Shown: piece by piece, positions 1 to 5,331 of the stretch
Position numbering within the stretch: the first letter of the stretch is position 1
Layout of the letters: each line of letters begins with the position of its first letter
NCBI GenBank assembly: GCA_024405335.1
Contig: JAKSOX010000145.1
Coordinates: 1 to 5,331 of the forward strand
Direction: 5' to 3'
DNA length: 5,331 nucleotides
Source of the DNA: Kiritimatiellia bacterium
GTDB taxonomy: Bacteria; Verrucomicrobiota; Kiritimatiellia; RFP12; UBA1067
Notes under the pieces: generated by a model
The model's database searches: none
Seen by the model: the letters and a program-made list of their open reading frames with translations, nothing else
Told to the model about the DNA's origin: nothing
Program-made: the position numbers and the translations under genes

Positions 1-51
1 GGCGAAAACGGCATTCCGTCCTTCACGGTGGACGAGCCCGTGCTGAAGTGA
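1..51 (+). CDS. C-terminal fragment of an unidentified protein
   Basis: Reading from base 1 gives 16 residues, ending SFTVDEPVLK, then a TGA stop at 49-51. The frame shares the codon bias of the next gene (G or C in most third positions). A stop followed 34 bases later by a good ribosome binding site and a start is what a same-strand gene junction looks like. The fragment is too short to recognise a family. The close spacing to the gene at 86 suggests that both lie in one transcript, and no promoter is seen between them. An open frame of this length could arise by chance, so the call rests on codon bias and spacing. Confidence 0.55.
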   Translation, partial: GENGIPSFTVDEPVLK

Positions 52-72
52 CCGCATTGCCGCCTAAACGAC

Positions 73-77
73 GGAGG
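73..77 (+). promoter_or_regulatory. ribosome binding site for the gene at 86
   Basis: GGAGG lies 8 bases before the ATG at 86, within a purine-rich run. It supports that start over later in-frame ATGs. No promoter is visible in the 34-base gap after the preceding stop. Confidence 0.75.
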
Positions 78-85
78 AGAAGGAC

Positions 86-2287
86 ATGAGAGCGAAAATC
101 GGTTTGCTGGCGGTGGCGGTTTCGGCCGCGGCGTTCGGCGTGGACGTCGAATTGCCGCCCTGCGGCATGCTGCTGGGGCACGGCGTGTACAACCGCGCGC
201 CGAACCTCAACTGGGGGCGGGGCACCGTCTACCACGGCTGGTACGGCGACACGCTTTCGCCGCTCGAATACACCGAACTCGTCGCCCGCGAGAACCAGGG
301 CAACCTGGTCCAGTACTGGTGGTTCTCGGGCGGGAGGCGCCCGCAGGAACGCGCCAACTGGCTGGCGCTCGAAGACCTGGGAATCAAAATCCCGCCGCCC
401 GACCTCAAGAACCTCAAGAACCTCTCCTGCGACGAATTCCCCGTGCTCGAGCAGCACAAAGACCGCGCGGGCGCGGGCATGCTCAAGGCGCTCAGGCGCT
501 GCGAGGAGCTGGGGCTGTATTCGACGATGATCTACATGTGGGGCGCGGCGCCGCGCTACGCGAACCAGATCACGAACTGCCCGCACTACCTCGGCTACGA
601 CTTCGGCGAACGCTTCACGTTCCGTCTGGACAGCGCCAACGCCACCAAGAAGGAGGCGCGGCTCGACGAACTCGCGAAGCATTTCACCGACCAGGTGCGC
701 GCGGAAGTCGCGAACGACCGCGCGCGCGGCGTCGGCAACGTGATGACCACGTCCAGCAACTTCTACGTCGACTACGAAGCGGCGGCGGGCGTGGACCTCA
801 CGCTCTTCGAGGACTGCACGGGCGAAATCAACTTCGCGTCCGCGCTTTCGCGCGGCCTGTGCCGCCAGTACGGCTACGGGCTATGGGGCGCGCATATCGC
901 CAACGAGCACTACGCCTGGGTTTCCTTCGACCATCCGCTGCGCTGGAAGACGGTGGGGCTGCAGTTCAAGATGAAATACCTGGCCGGCGCCAAAATCTGC
1001 ATCCTCGAATCCGGCGCGTTCGAGTGCCAGCAGTCCGGCCAGAATTCGCCGCAGAAGTACATGCCGCACTACGAGGAATGCGGGCTTTCGATCGTGCCGG
1101 ACAAGATCGCCGCCACGAAATACGACGAAGCCGCCAAGCACCTGCACGACGTGGGCTGGAAGTCCGACTACTGCCGGAACTTCCGCCGCGAGATGAGCGA
1201 GTTCTACGACTACGTGAAGAAGCACGGCACGCCCAAGGGCCAGCCGGAAACGCGCATCGCCGTGGCGAAGGGCAACTACGACCTCGCCGTGATCGACTAC
1301 GACGGCTACAACCCCTACAACGCGGTGGCCGGGCTGCACGACCTCGCCGAGCGCGATCCCCGCTGGTTCTGCGGCATGCCCGAAAACGGGTGGAAAATCG
1401 CCTGCGACACGTTCTGGCCCAAGGCGAAGGATCCGTTCGGCGACGGACTCTACAACCGGCTCAACACCGGCACGCCGCACGGCCAGGTGGACATCGTGTC
1501 CTTCGCGTTCGACCAGCCCACGGCCGATTTCCTGCTCAAGAACTACAAGGCGCTGCTCTTCTGCGGCTGGAACACCTGTTCCGAAAAGCAGTACCGCGTT
1601 TTGTGCGACTACGTGAAGGGCGGCGGCAAACTGTTCATCGGCATTCCGCACCTTTCCACGGACGTCACCCGCAACTACTGCGCCTACGGCACGAACGACC
1701 TCGTGCGCGCGGGAGATTTCACGGAACTGTGCGGCGTCAAAGTGCGCGGCCGCGGCAAGCGCTTCTACTGGGGCGTTTCGCCGTTCTACGACAAGAAGGA
1801 CAGCTGGATCGGGCAGGACGTCTCGCGCTGGTACGGAGTGTTCCGCGGGCTGCTGGGCGACCTCGAGATTTCCAACCCCAGGGCGCAGACGCTGATCCTC
1901 GAGCACGAGTCCGACACGCCGATGCTGCTGAAACTGCCGAACGGCAAGGGCGAGACGTATTTCTTCAACAGCTGGTACTATCCGGGCGCGTACGCGCTGG
2001 AACACGGTCCGGGCGCGAAAAACGACAATCTCGGCCTCGTCGGCGCGATTTGGACGCGCCTCGCGAAGGAAGTGCGCGGCGAGGCGTACCTCACCGACGT
2101 CGGCGCGGACGATCCGGGCGCGGAGTGCCGCGAGGTCGACTGGGCGTGGTATCCGGACGAAGACCTGCTGCTGCTGCTCAACGTCGATTTCGTCCACCCG
2201 CACACGGTGGAGGTACACGTGCGCGGCCGCGCGGAAAGGGTGACGCTCGCGCCCTACGAGCTCAAGCGCATGACCTTCAAGAAGTGA
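86..2287 (+). CDS. exported glycoside-hydrolase-like protein: TIM-barrel-type N-terminus plus GATase-like (GH42-style) domain
   Basis: This is a 733-residue protein. The ATG is preceded by GGAGG at 73-77, 8 bases away, which fixes the start. Residues 1-18 form a signal peptide: a short basic n-region (R2, K4), a hydrophobic stretch 5-17, and likely cleavage near 16-18, so the protein should act outside the cytoplasm. Residues 40-380 have the aromatic-rich, alternating strand/helix look of a glycoside hydrolase barrel; carboxylates at candidate strand ends include E242/E247, E274 in NEHYAW and E308 in ICILESG. Residues about 465-530 (DYVKGGGKLFIG) resemble the glutamine-amidotransferase-like domain that follows the barrel in GH42 enzymes. 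Residues about 685-733 (ending LAPYELKRM) look like the small beta domain that closes such proteins. The 18 cysteines are many for an exported protein. Substrate and family are not recognised; GH42-like architecture is inferred from domain order, not close similarity. It sits upstream of a fucosidase, which suggests polysaccharide breakdown. Confidence 0.8.
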   Translation: MRAKIGLLAVAVSAAAFGVDVELPPCGMLLGHGVYNRAPNLNWGRGTVYHGWYGDTLSPLEYTELVARENQGNLVQYWWFSGGRRPQERANWLALEDLGIKIPPPDLKNLKNLSCDEFPVLEQHKDRAGAGMLKALRRCEELGLYSTMIYMWGAAPRYANQITNCPHYLGYDFGERFTFRLDSANATKKEARLDELAKHFTDQVRAEVANDRARGVGNVMTTSSNFYVDYEAAAGVDLTLFEDCTGEINFASALSRGLCRQYGYGLWGAHIANEHYAWVSFDHPLRWKTVGLQFKMKYLAGAKICILESGAFECQQSGQNSPQKYMPHYEECGLSIVPDKIAATKYDEAAKHLHDVGWKSDYCRNFRREMSEFYDYVKKHGTPKGQPETRIAVAKGNYDLAVIDYDGYNPYNAVAGLHDLAERDPRWFCGMPENGWKIACDTFWPKAKDPFGDGLYNRLNTGTPHGQVDIVSFAFDQPTADFLLKNYKALLFCGWNTCSEKQYRVLCDYVKGGGKLFIGIPHLSTDVTRNYCAYGTNDLVRAGDFTELCGVKVRGRGKRFYWGVSPFYDKKDSWIGQDVSRWYGVFRGLLGDLEISNPRAQTLILEHESDTPMLLKLPNGKGETYFFNSWYYPGAYALEHGPGAKNDNLGLVGAIWTRLAKEVRGEAYLTDVGADDPGAECREVDWAWYPDEDLLLLLNVDFVHPHTVEVHVRGRAERVTLAPYELKRMTFKK

Positions 2288-2336
2288 CCATCCGCGGACG
2301 CCGCCACGCCACGCCGCACGAAAAACCGGGACAAGG

Positions 2337-2365
2337 GCGCCCACGCGCTTGATTCGCGTGGGCGC
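2337..2365. repeat. perfect 11-bp inverted repeat overlapping the fucosidase promoter
   Basis: Left arm GCGCCCACGCG (2337-2347) and right arm CGCGTGGGCGC (2355-2365) are exact reverse complements, separated by the 7-base loop CTTGATT. The likely -35 box TTGATT (2349-2354) fills the loop, and the right arm occupies most of the spacer before the -10 box. It begins 50 bases after the stop of the preceding gene. There is no T-run after it, so a classical intrinsic terminator for the upstream gene is unlikely on sequence alone, though a hairpin in the read-through RNA would be very stable. The alternative is an operator whose bound protein would cover the -35 and spacer. The repeat is seen directly; its role is inferred. 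Confidence 0.7.
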
Positions 2366-2377
2366 ACGTGGTATCAT
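2349..2377 (+). promoter_or_regulatory. putative sigma-70-type promoter with extended -10 for the GH29 gene
   Basis: TTGATT (2349-2354, four of six matches to TTGACA) is followed after exactly 17 bases by TATCAT (2372-2377, five of six matches to TATAAT). A TG at 2369-2370, one base before the -10, makes it an extended -10. Transcription would start near 2384. This would place the potential GTG start at 2368 upstream of the transcript and leaves starts at 2395, 2437 or 2458. The prediction is by eye and not experimentally supported. Confidence 0.6.
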
Positions 2378-2445
2378 TGCCCGCCGTCCATGGAATGTTT
2401 TTGTCGCTTCAACGGAATTCGGCGGTCCCCCGCCAAATGCAAGAA

Positions 2446-2451
2446 AGGTGG
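2446..2451 (+). promoter_or_regulatory. ribosome binding site that favours the GTG start at 2458
   Basis: AGGTGG (one mismatch from AGGAGG), within the run AAAGGTGG, ends 6 bases before GTG 2458. The in-frame ATGs at 2395 and 2437 have no comparable purine-rich site before them. All three other gene starts in the window have strong Shine-Dalgarno sites, so this argues for 2458. Confidence 0.55.
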
Positions 2452-2457
2452 TTTGTC

Positions 2458-3828
2458 GTGATCGCATTGGCATGCGCCGCGTTGTTCGCCGCGTCGTTGG
2501 ACGTGAGCCATTACGTCGAAAACAAGGATCCAGCCGTGCGGGCGTCGCTGGAGACGTTCCGCGACCGGAAACTCGGACTCATGATGCACTTCGGACTCTA
2601 TTCCCAGGCGGGCATCATCGAGTCGTGGCCGCTGGTGGACGACGACGCCCACTGGTCGCGGCGCGAAATCGAGCGCGACGTTCCGGCCGACGCGTTCAAG
2701 CGCGGATACTACGCGCTGAACAAAAGCTTCAACCCCGTCCGCTACCGTCCCGAGGCCTGGGCCGACGCGGCGGTGCGCGGCGGCTTCAAGTACGTCGTGT
2801 TCACCACGAAGCACCACGACGGCTTCTGCCTCCACGACACGAAGTTCACCGACTACAAGACGACCGACCCGTCGTGCCCGTTCTCGTCCAATCCGCGCGC
2901 GGACGTGGTGAAGACGCTTTTCGACGCCTGCCGCGCGCGCGGACTCGGCGTCACGGCCTATTTCTCCAAGGCCGACTGGCACCACCCGGACTATTGGGAC
3001 AACCGCGGCGTCGGCATCCGGACGACGCGGAATCCGTCGTTCGAAATCGAGTCCGACCTGCCGCGCTGGAAGCGCTTTCAGGACTTCACGCGCAACCAGA
3101 TCCTCGAACTCGTGCGGAACTACGGTCCGATCGACGCGCTCTGGCTGGACGGCGGCTGGATCCACGGCGAGGGGCCGAAGTCGCTCAATCTGCACGACGT
3201 GGTCGCCGAGGCGCGCCGGACGACGCCAGGACTCATCGCCATCGACCGCTGGCAGTGCACCGACTGCGAAGACGTGATCACGCCCGAGCAGTGCGTTCCG
3301 GACGAACCGATCGGCGTGCCGTGGGAAAGCTGCATCACGCTGGCCGACCACTGGGGCTACCACTACGACGACTGCTACAAGTCGGCGCGCGAGGTGATCC
3401 ATCTGCTGGTGGACGTGGTCGCGAAGGGCGGCAATCTGGCGCTCAACGTGGGGCCCATGCCCGACGGGCGTCTTCCGCATCCGGCGGTGGAGCGACTGGA
3501 GCGGCTGGGCGACTGGCTCGGAAAAAACGGCGCGGCCATTTACGGCACGCGCGTGCAGGCGCCGTACAAGTCGGGACCGTGGGCGTTCACGCGGTCGAAG
3601 GACGGAAAGCGCGTTTTCGCCATTTGCCTTTGGAAGGCGGGCGAGCGCGAGCTGCGCACGCAGCTGCTCCCGGCCGCGAAGGAACTGGGCGCGCCGAAGC
3701 GCGTCGTCCATCTCGCGTCGGGCAAGGAGATTCCGTTCGCCGCCCGGGCGGACGGGGGCGTCGTCCTCGCGTTCCCGGCGGACTTCGCGCGCGACGAATG
3801 CGCCGACGCCTTTGAAATTTTCCGCTGA
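2458..3828 (+). CDS. secreted alpha-L-fucosidase, GH29 family
   Basis: This is a 456-residue protein when started at GTG 2458. GH29 enzymes hydrolyse terminal alpha-L-fucose by a retaining mechanism. Family hallmarks appear in order: LGLMMHFGLYS (about 39-49), FNPVRYRPEAWAD (91-103), the conserved TKHHDGF (117-123), an LWLDGG segment whose Asp (about 231) matches the catalytic nucleophile position, HWGYHYDD (298-305), GGNLALNVGPMPDG (324-337) and WLGKNGAAIYGTR (353-365). A small beta domain closes the protein (about 375-456). The acid/base residue varies in GH29 and cannot be assigned by eye. The hydrophobic N-terminus (ALACAALFAAS) indicates export. Start choice is uncertain: 2458 has the best ribosome binding site but leaves no basic n-region, whereas ATG 2437 gives a more usual signal peptide beginning MQERW without a clear binding site. 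The gene has its own putative promoter and follows a gene for a probable glycosidase, fitting breakdown of a fucosylated glycan. Confidence 0.93.
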   Translation: MIALACAALFAASLDVSHYVENKDPAVRASLETFRDRKLGLMMHFGLYSQAGIIESWPLVDDDAHWSRREIERDVPADAFKRGYYALNKSFNPVRYRPEAWADAAVRGGFKYVVFTTKHHDGFCLHDTKFTDYKTTDPSCPFSSNPRADVVKTLFDACRARGLGVTAYFSKADWHHPDYWDNRGVGIRTTRNPSFEIESDLPRWKRFQDFTRNQILELVRNYGPIDALWLDGGWIHGEGPKSLNLHDVVAEARRTTPGLIAIDRWQCTDCEDVITPEQCVPDEPIGVPWESCITLADHWGYHYDDCYKSAREVIHLLVDVVAKGGNLALNVGPMPDGRLPHPAVERLERLGDWLGKNGAAIYGTRVQAPYKSGPWAFTRSKDGKRVFAICLWKAGERELRTQLLPAAKELGAPKRVVHLASGKEIPFAARADGGVVLAFPADFARDECADAFEIFR

Positions 3829-3832
3829 ATTC

Positions 3833-3871
3833 GCGGCGGCTCCCACCCGCGGCCCGCCCCGCGTCCGCCGC
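3833..3871 (+). terminator. GC-rich compound hairpin after the fucosidase gene, possible terminator
   Basis: The outer arms GCGGCGG (3833-3839) and CCGCCGC (3865-3871) pair perfectly. Inside them CGCGG (3848-3852) and CCGCG (3859-3863) form a second stem around a 6-base loop. The structure starts 5 bases after the stop. It is followed by an A-rich stretch rather than a T-run, so it is not a textbook intrinsic terminator on this strand. It may still mark or protect the 3' end of the transcript. In such G+C-rich DNA some pairing is expected by chance. Confidence 0.35.
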
Positions 3872-3942
3872 ACGGAAAAGAAAAACGGCCGAGTTCACGA
3901 TGGAACGGAATTGACGGCGAGCGCCATTGTCGATTTCGGCAG

Positions 3943-3971
3943 TTGTGCGCTGGAGCGAATTTCGGTATAAT
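3943..3971 (+). promoter_or_regulatory. putative sigma-70-type promoter for the sugar isomerase-like gene
   Basis: A perfect TATAAT (3966-3971) lies 17 bases after TTGTGC (3943-3948), which matches the -35 consensus only in TTG. The predicted transcript start near 3978 gives a leader of about 40 bases before the ATG at 4019. A perfect -10 box in such G+C-rich DNA, at this distance from a gene start, is unlikely to be chance. A TTGACG at 3911-3916 has no -10 box at the right distance. Confidence 0.65.
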
Positions 3972-3985
3972 GTCCGCCAATTCGC
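3955..3985. repeat. 7-bp inverted repeat flanking the -10 box
   Basis: GCGAATT (3955-3961) and AATTCGC (3979-3985) are exact reverse complements 17 bases apart. The centre is at 3970, inside the TATAAT box. Placement across the -10 and transcript start is what an operator for a dimeric repressor could look like. The arms are short and the pairing could be coincidental. Confidence 0.4.
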
Positions 3986-4005
3986 ATCTTTGCGTGCGCA
4001 GCTAC

Positions 4006-4011
4006 AAGGAG
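4006..4011 (+). promoter_or_regulatory. ribosome binding site that decides the start at 4019
   Basis: AAGGAG lies 7 bases before ATG 4019 but only 1 base before the in-frame ATG at 4013. Normal spacing therefore selects 4019 and removes two residues (Met-Asp) from the longest reading. Confidence 0.75.
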
Positions 4012-4018
4012 AATGGAC

Positions 4019-4870
4019 ATGGACACGACTCGCAGAAGCTTTTTCGAAACCCTCGCCGCGGCGGGCGCCGCAACGGCGTTCGGCGGTTGCGCCGGCGTTT
4101 TCGGCGGCGGCATCACCCGTCCCGTGGCGCTTCAGCTCTGGAGCGTCCACAAGATATTCTGGGACGCGCCCGAGAAACACCTCGCGGCCATCAAGCAGGC
4201 CGGGTTCGACGGCGTCGAATTCGCCGGCTACGGCAACCGCACCGCCAAGCAGCTCGCGAAGATGCTGGGCGACGCGGGGCTCCGCTGCGCCGGCACGCAC
4301 CTCTGCGGCGACAAGGAGTTTTCCGGCGACGGTTTCAAGAAGAACCTCGACTTCTGCGCCGAAGCCGGCATTCCCGCCATGTGCAGCGCCTGGGCCGACT
4401 ACGACACGCGCGACGGCTGGGTGAAGTTCGGCAAGCTCATGGGCGAAGCGGCGGCCGCCGCCGAAGCGCACGGCGTCAAGATCGGCGTGCACAACCACTG
4501 CCACGAATTCACCAAGAAGTACGACGGCCGGTACGCCTGGGACTGGATTTTCGCCGAGGCCGACAAGCGCCTCCAACTGCAGCTCGACACGAGCCAGGTC
4601 GTCAATCCCGGTCTCGACTGCGTCACCGAAATCAAGAAATATCCGGGCCGCCACTTCTCCATCCACGTGAAGGAAAACGTTCCGTCCAAGGACGGCTACT
4701 TCGGCGTTCCGCCGGACGACGGCGGCCGGCTCGTCGACTGGGAAGGCGTCGTGCGCTGCATGGAGGCCGATCCGTCGAACAAGTGGTACGTGATCGAGTG
4801 CGAGCGCCGTCCCGACTCGCTGGAGCCGGCGGCGTACAACGTCGATTTCCTGCGCAATATCCGCGTCTGA
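4019..4870 (+). CDS. exported sugar phosphate isomerase/epimerase-like TIM-barrel lipoprotein
   Basis: This is a 283-residue protein of the xylose-isomerase-like/AP-endonuclease-2 barrel superfamily. The N-terminus has a twin-arginine motif (TTRRSFF, Arg 5-6), an alanine-rich hydrophobic stretch and a lipobox-like FGGC with Cys at 24, so Tat export and lipid attachment are likely. Barrel motifs in order: VALQLWSV (about 36-43), AGFDGVEFAGYG (61-72), GVHNHCHEF (156-164, with metal-ligand candidates including E163), LQLDTSQV (187-194, D190), HFSIHVKEN (212-220, H216) and VIECE (258-262, E260). An Asp/His/Glu set like this binds a divalent metal in the family. The substrate cannot be read from sequence. 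Despite the family name, an envelope location argues against a phosphorylated sugar; free or 3-keto sugars are more plausible, because related exported proteins take part in 3-keto-glycoside breakdown. No oxidoreductase partner is in the window. Its own promoter suggests control separate from the fucosidase. Confidence 0.88.
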   Translation: MDTTRRSFFETLAAAGAATAFGGCAGVFGGGITRPVALQLWSVHKIFWDAPEKHLAAIKQAGFDGVEFAGYGNRTAKQLAKMLGDAGLRCAGTHLCGDKEFSGDGFKKNLDFCAEAGIPAMCSAWADYDTRDGWVKFGKLMGEAAAAAEAHGVKIGVHNHCHEFTKKYDGRYAWDWIFAEADKRLQLQLDTSQVVNPGLDCVTEIKKYPGRHFSIHVKENVPSKDGYFGVPPDDGGRLVDWEGVVRCMEADPSNKWYVIECERRPDSLEPAAYNVDFLRNIRV

Positions 4871-4917
4871 AGCCGACGTGGCGGGTGAGGCGCTCGTCGA
4901 CATTCCCGTTCGCTTTT

Positions 4918-4924
4918 GGGGAGG
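4918..4924 (+). promoter_or_regulatory. ribosome binding site for the methyltransferase gene
   Basis: GGGGAGG ends 6 bases before the ATG at 4931, an ideal spacing. It is the main evidence that translation starts there rather than closer to the methyltransferase domain. No convincing promoter is seen in the 60 bases after the preceding stop. Confidence 0.8.
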
Positions 4925-4930
4925 CGTGAC

Positions 4931-5331
4931 ATGAAAGTGCTGGTGGGGACGTATCTGGAAGAGAACAGGGACTGGGTCGAAAACCGGCGTCTTTTCAACT
5001 TGCCGTTGCCTGACGGCGCGGACGCCGGCCGCTACGGCGAATGCAAGGCGGCGGTTCTGACCTGCGGCGACAACGCGCCGGCGGCGTTTGAAATCGAGCT
5101 GCTGGGAGTGGTCGATTCCCCGCGATTGGCAAAGTGCGGCTGCAAAATCCCGGCATCGTCCCGCGCCGAACGGCACGCGGTGTTCGCGATGGGCGGCGGA
5201 TTGCGGGCGGAAGAGCTGCTTTCGGATCCGAAGTCCGACCTGTGCGTTTGCCCTTTGGCGGCCGGGCGGAAAACGTCCGGGAAGTACACCGCCGTCGAAC
5301 TGTTCGCCGGGGCCGGCGGCCTCAGCATCGG
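4931..5331 (+). CDS. C5-cytosine DNA methyltransferase, N-terminal part (runs off the window)
   Basis: The frame from ATG 4931 is open for 133 codons to the window edge without a stop. Residues 119-133 read YTAVELFAGAGGLSI, the motif I (S-adenosylmethionine-binding FxGxGG) that opens the catalytic domain of C5-cytosine methyltransferases, which methylate cytosine in a target DNA sequence. The catalytic Pro-Cys motif IV and the target-recognition region lie beyond the window. Most bacterial enzymes of this type have motif I near the N-terminus; here about 118 residues precede it. That extension starts MKVLVGTYLEENRDWVENRR, is mixed alpha/beta in appearance and has six cysteines (38, 45, 69, 71, 105, 107), two pairs being Cys-x-Cys. 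I do not recognise it as a known domain. The gene could be part of a type II restriction-modification system or an orphan methylase; the downstream sequence would tell. TTG makes up 5 of 16 leucine codons, more than in the preceding genes, a mild hint of separate origin. Confidence 0.85.
   Translation, partial: MKVLVGTYLEENRDWVENRRLFNLPLPDGADAGRYGECKAAVLTCGDNAPAAFEIELLGVVDSPRLAKCGCKIPASSRAERHAVFAMGGGLRAEELLSDPKSDLCVCPLAAGRKTSGKYTAVELFAGAGGLSI

Noticed and set aside
403..424. Tandem CCTCAAGAA repeat
   Set aside because: Two copies only, inside gene 1, encoding LKNLKNL; best explained by the protein sequence and not as a regulatory repeat.
319..2352. 677-residue + strand frame overlapping gene 1 in another phase
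   Set aside because: Arg/Ala-rich frame-shifted reading of gene 1 with no Shine-Dalgarno site or domain.
881..2473. 530-residue open frame on the - strand opposite gene 1
   Set aside because: It is a shadow of the G+C-rich coding frame: its composition is rich in Arg, Val, Ala and His, it has no recognisable motif, and the + strand gene has a ribosome binding site, signal peptide and domain logic.
2374..3873. 499-residue open frame on the - strand opposite the fucosidase
   Set aside because: The + strand frame carries unmistakable GH29 motifs. The antisense product is low-complexity Arg/Val/Ala sequence typical of antisense frames in G+C-rich genes.
3911..3939. TTGACG at 3911 as an additional -35 box
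   Set aside because: The hexamer 17 bases downstream is TTTCGG, which is not a -10 box.
3943..4929. 328-residue + strand frame overlapping the isomerase-like gene
   Set aside because: It begins at the -35 region of the promoter and is Arg-rich. The other frame has Tat signal, metal-ligand motifs and correct ribosome binding site.
4855..4930. Separate promoter for the methyltransferase
   Set aside because: The only AT-rich hexamer (CAATAT at 4855) matches the -10 consensus in three of six positions and has no -35 partner. Read-through from the upstream gene is the simpler assumption.
3587..5176. 529-residue open frame on the - strand spanning three + strand genes and the gaps between them
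   Set aside because: It runs across gene boundaries and promoters, which a real gene opposite them would be unlikely to do, and has no family motif.

Overview
The window is G+C-rich DNA (roughly two thirds G+C by eye) with a strong third-position bias. It is consistent with a carbohydrate-degrading Gram-negative bacterium. Exported glycan-active enzymes, a Tat lipoprotein signal on a sugar isomerase-like protein and clear Shine-Dalgarno sites recall Verrucomicrobiota, Kiritimatiellota, Lentisphaerota or Planctomycetota. That placement is a guess from gene style, since there is no marker gene here. Every gene I can support lies on the + strand.

Layout: positions 1-51 hold the last 16 codons and stop of an unidentified gene. 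After 34 bases comes a large exported protein (86-2287) that looks like a glycoside-hydrolase-type barrel, followed by a glutamine-amidotransferase-like (GH42-style) domain and a small C-terminal beta domain; I cannot assign its family. Next is a secreted GH29 alpha-L-fucosidase (about 2458-3828) with its own extended -10 promoter, whose -35 box lies exactly in the loop of a perfect 11-bp inverted repeat. A 190-base gap holds a GC-rich compound hairpin and a second promoter with a TATAAT -10 box. This leads to a sugar phosphate isomerase/epimerase-like TIM-barrel protein (4019-4870) with a twin-arginine signal and a lipobox. The last 401 bases (4931-5331) begin a C5-cytosine DNA methyltransferase, cut by the window edge just after motif I, with an unusual cysteine-containing N-terminal extension of about 118 residues.

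How they may work together: the first three complete genes fit one theme, cleavage of a (possibly fucose-containing) polysaccharide outside the cytoplasm followed by conversion of a released or modified sugar. Gene 1 could act on the backbone or a side chain, the GH29 enzyme would remove alpha-L-fucose, and the isomerase-like lipoprotein would act on a sugar in the envelope. The two internal promoters suggest separate control of genes 2 and 3. The methyltransferase belongs to a different theme (restriction-modification or an orphan methylase) and its leucine codon use differs somewhat, so a functional boundary probably falls near 4871-4930. No tRNA, rRNA, CRISPR array, insertion sequence or origin was seen, and no gap between genes exceeds 300 bases.
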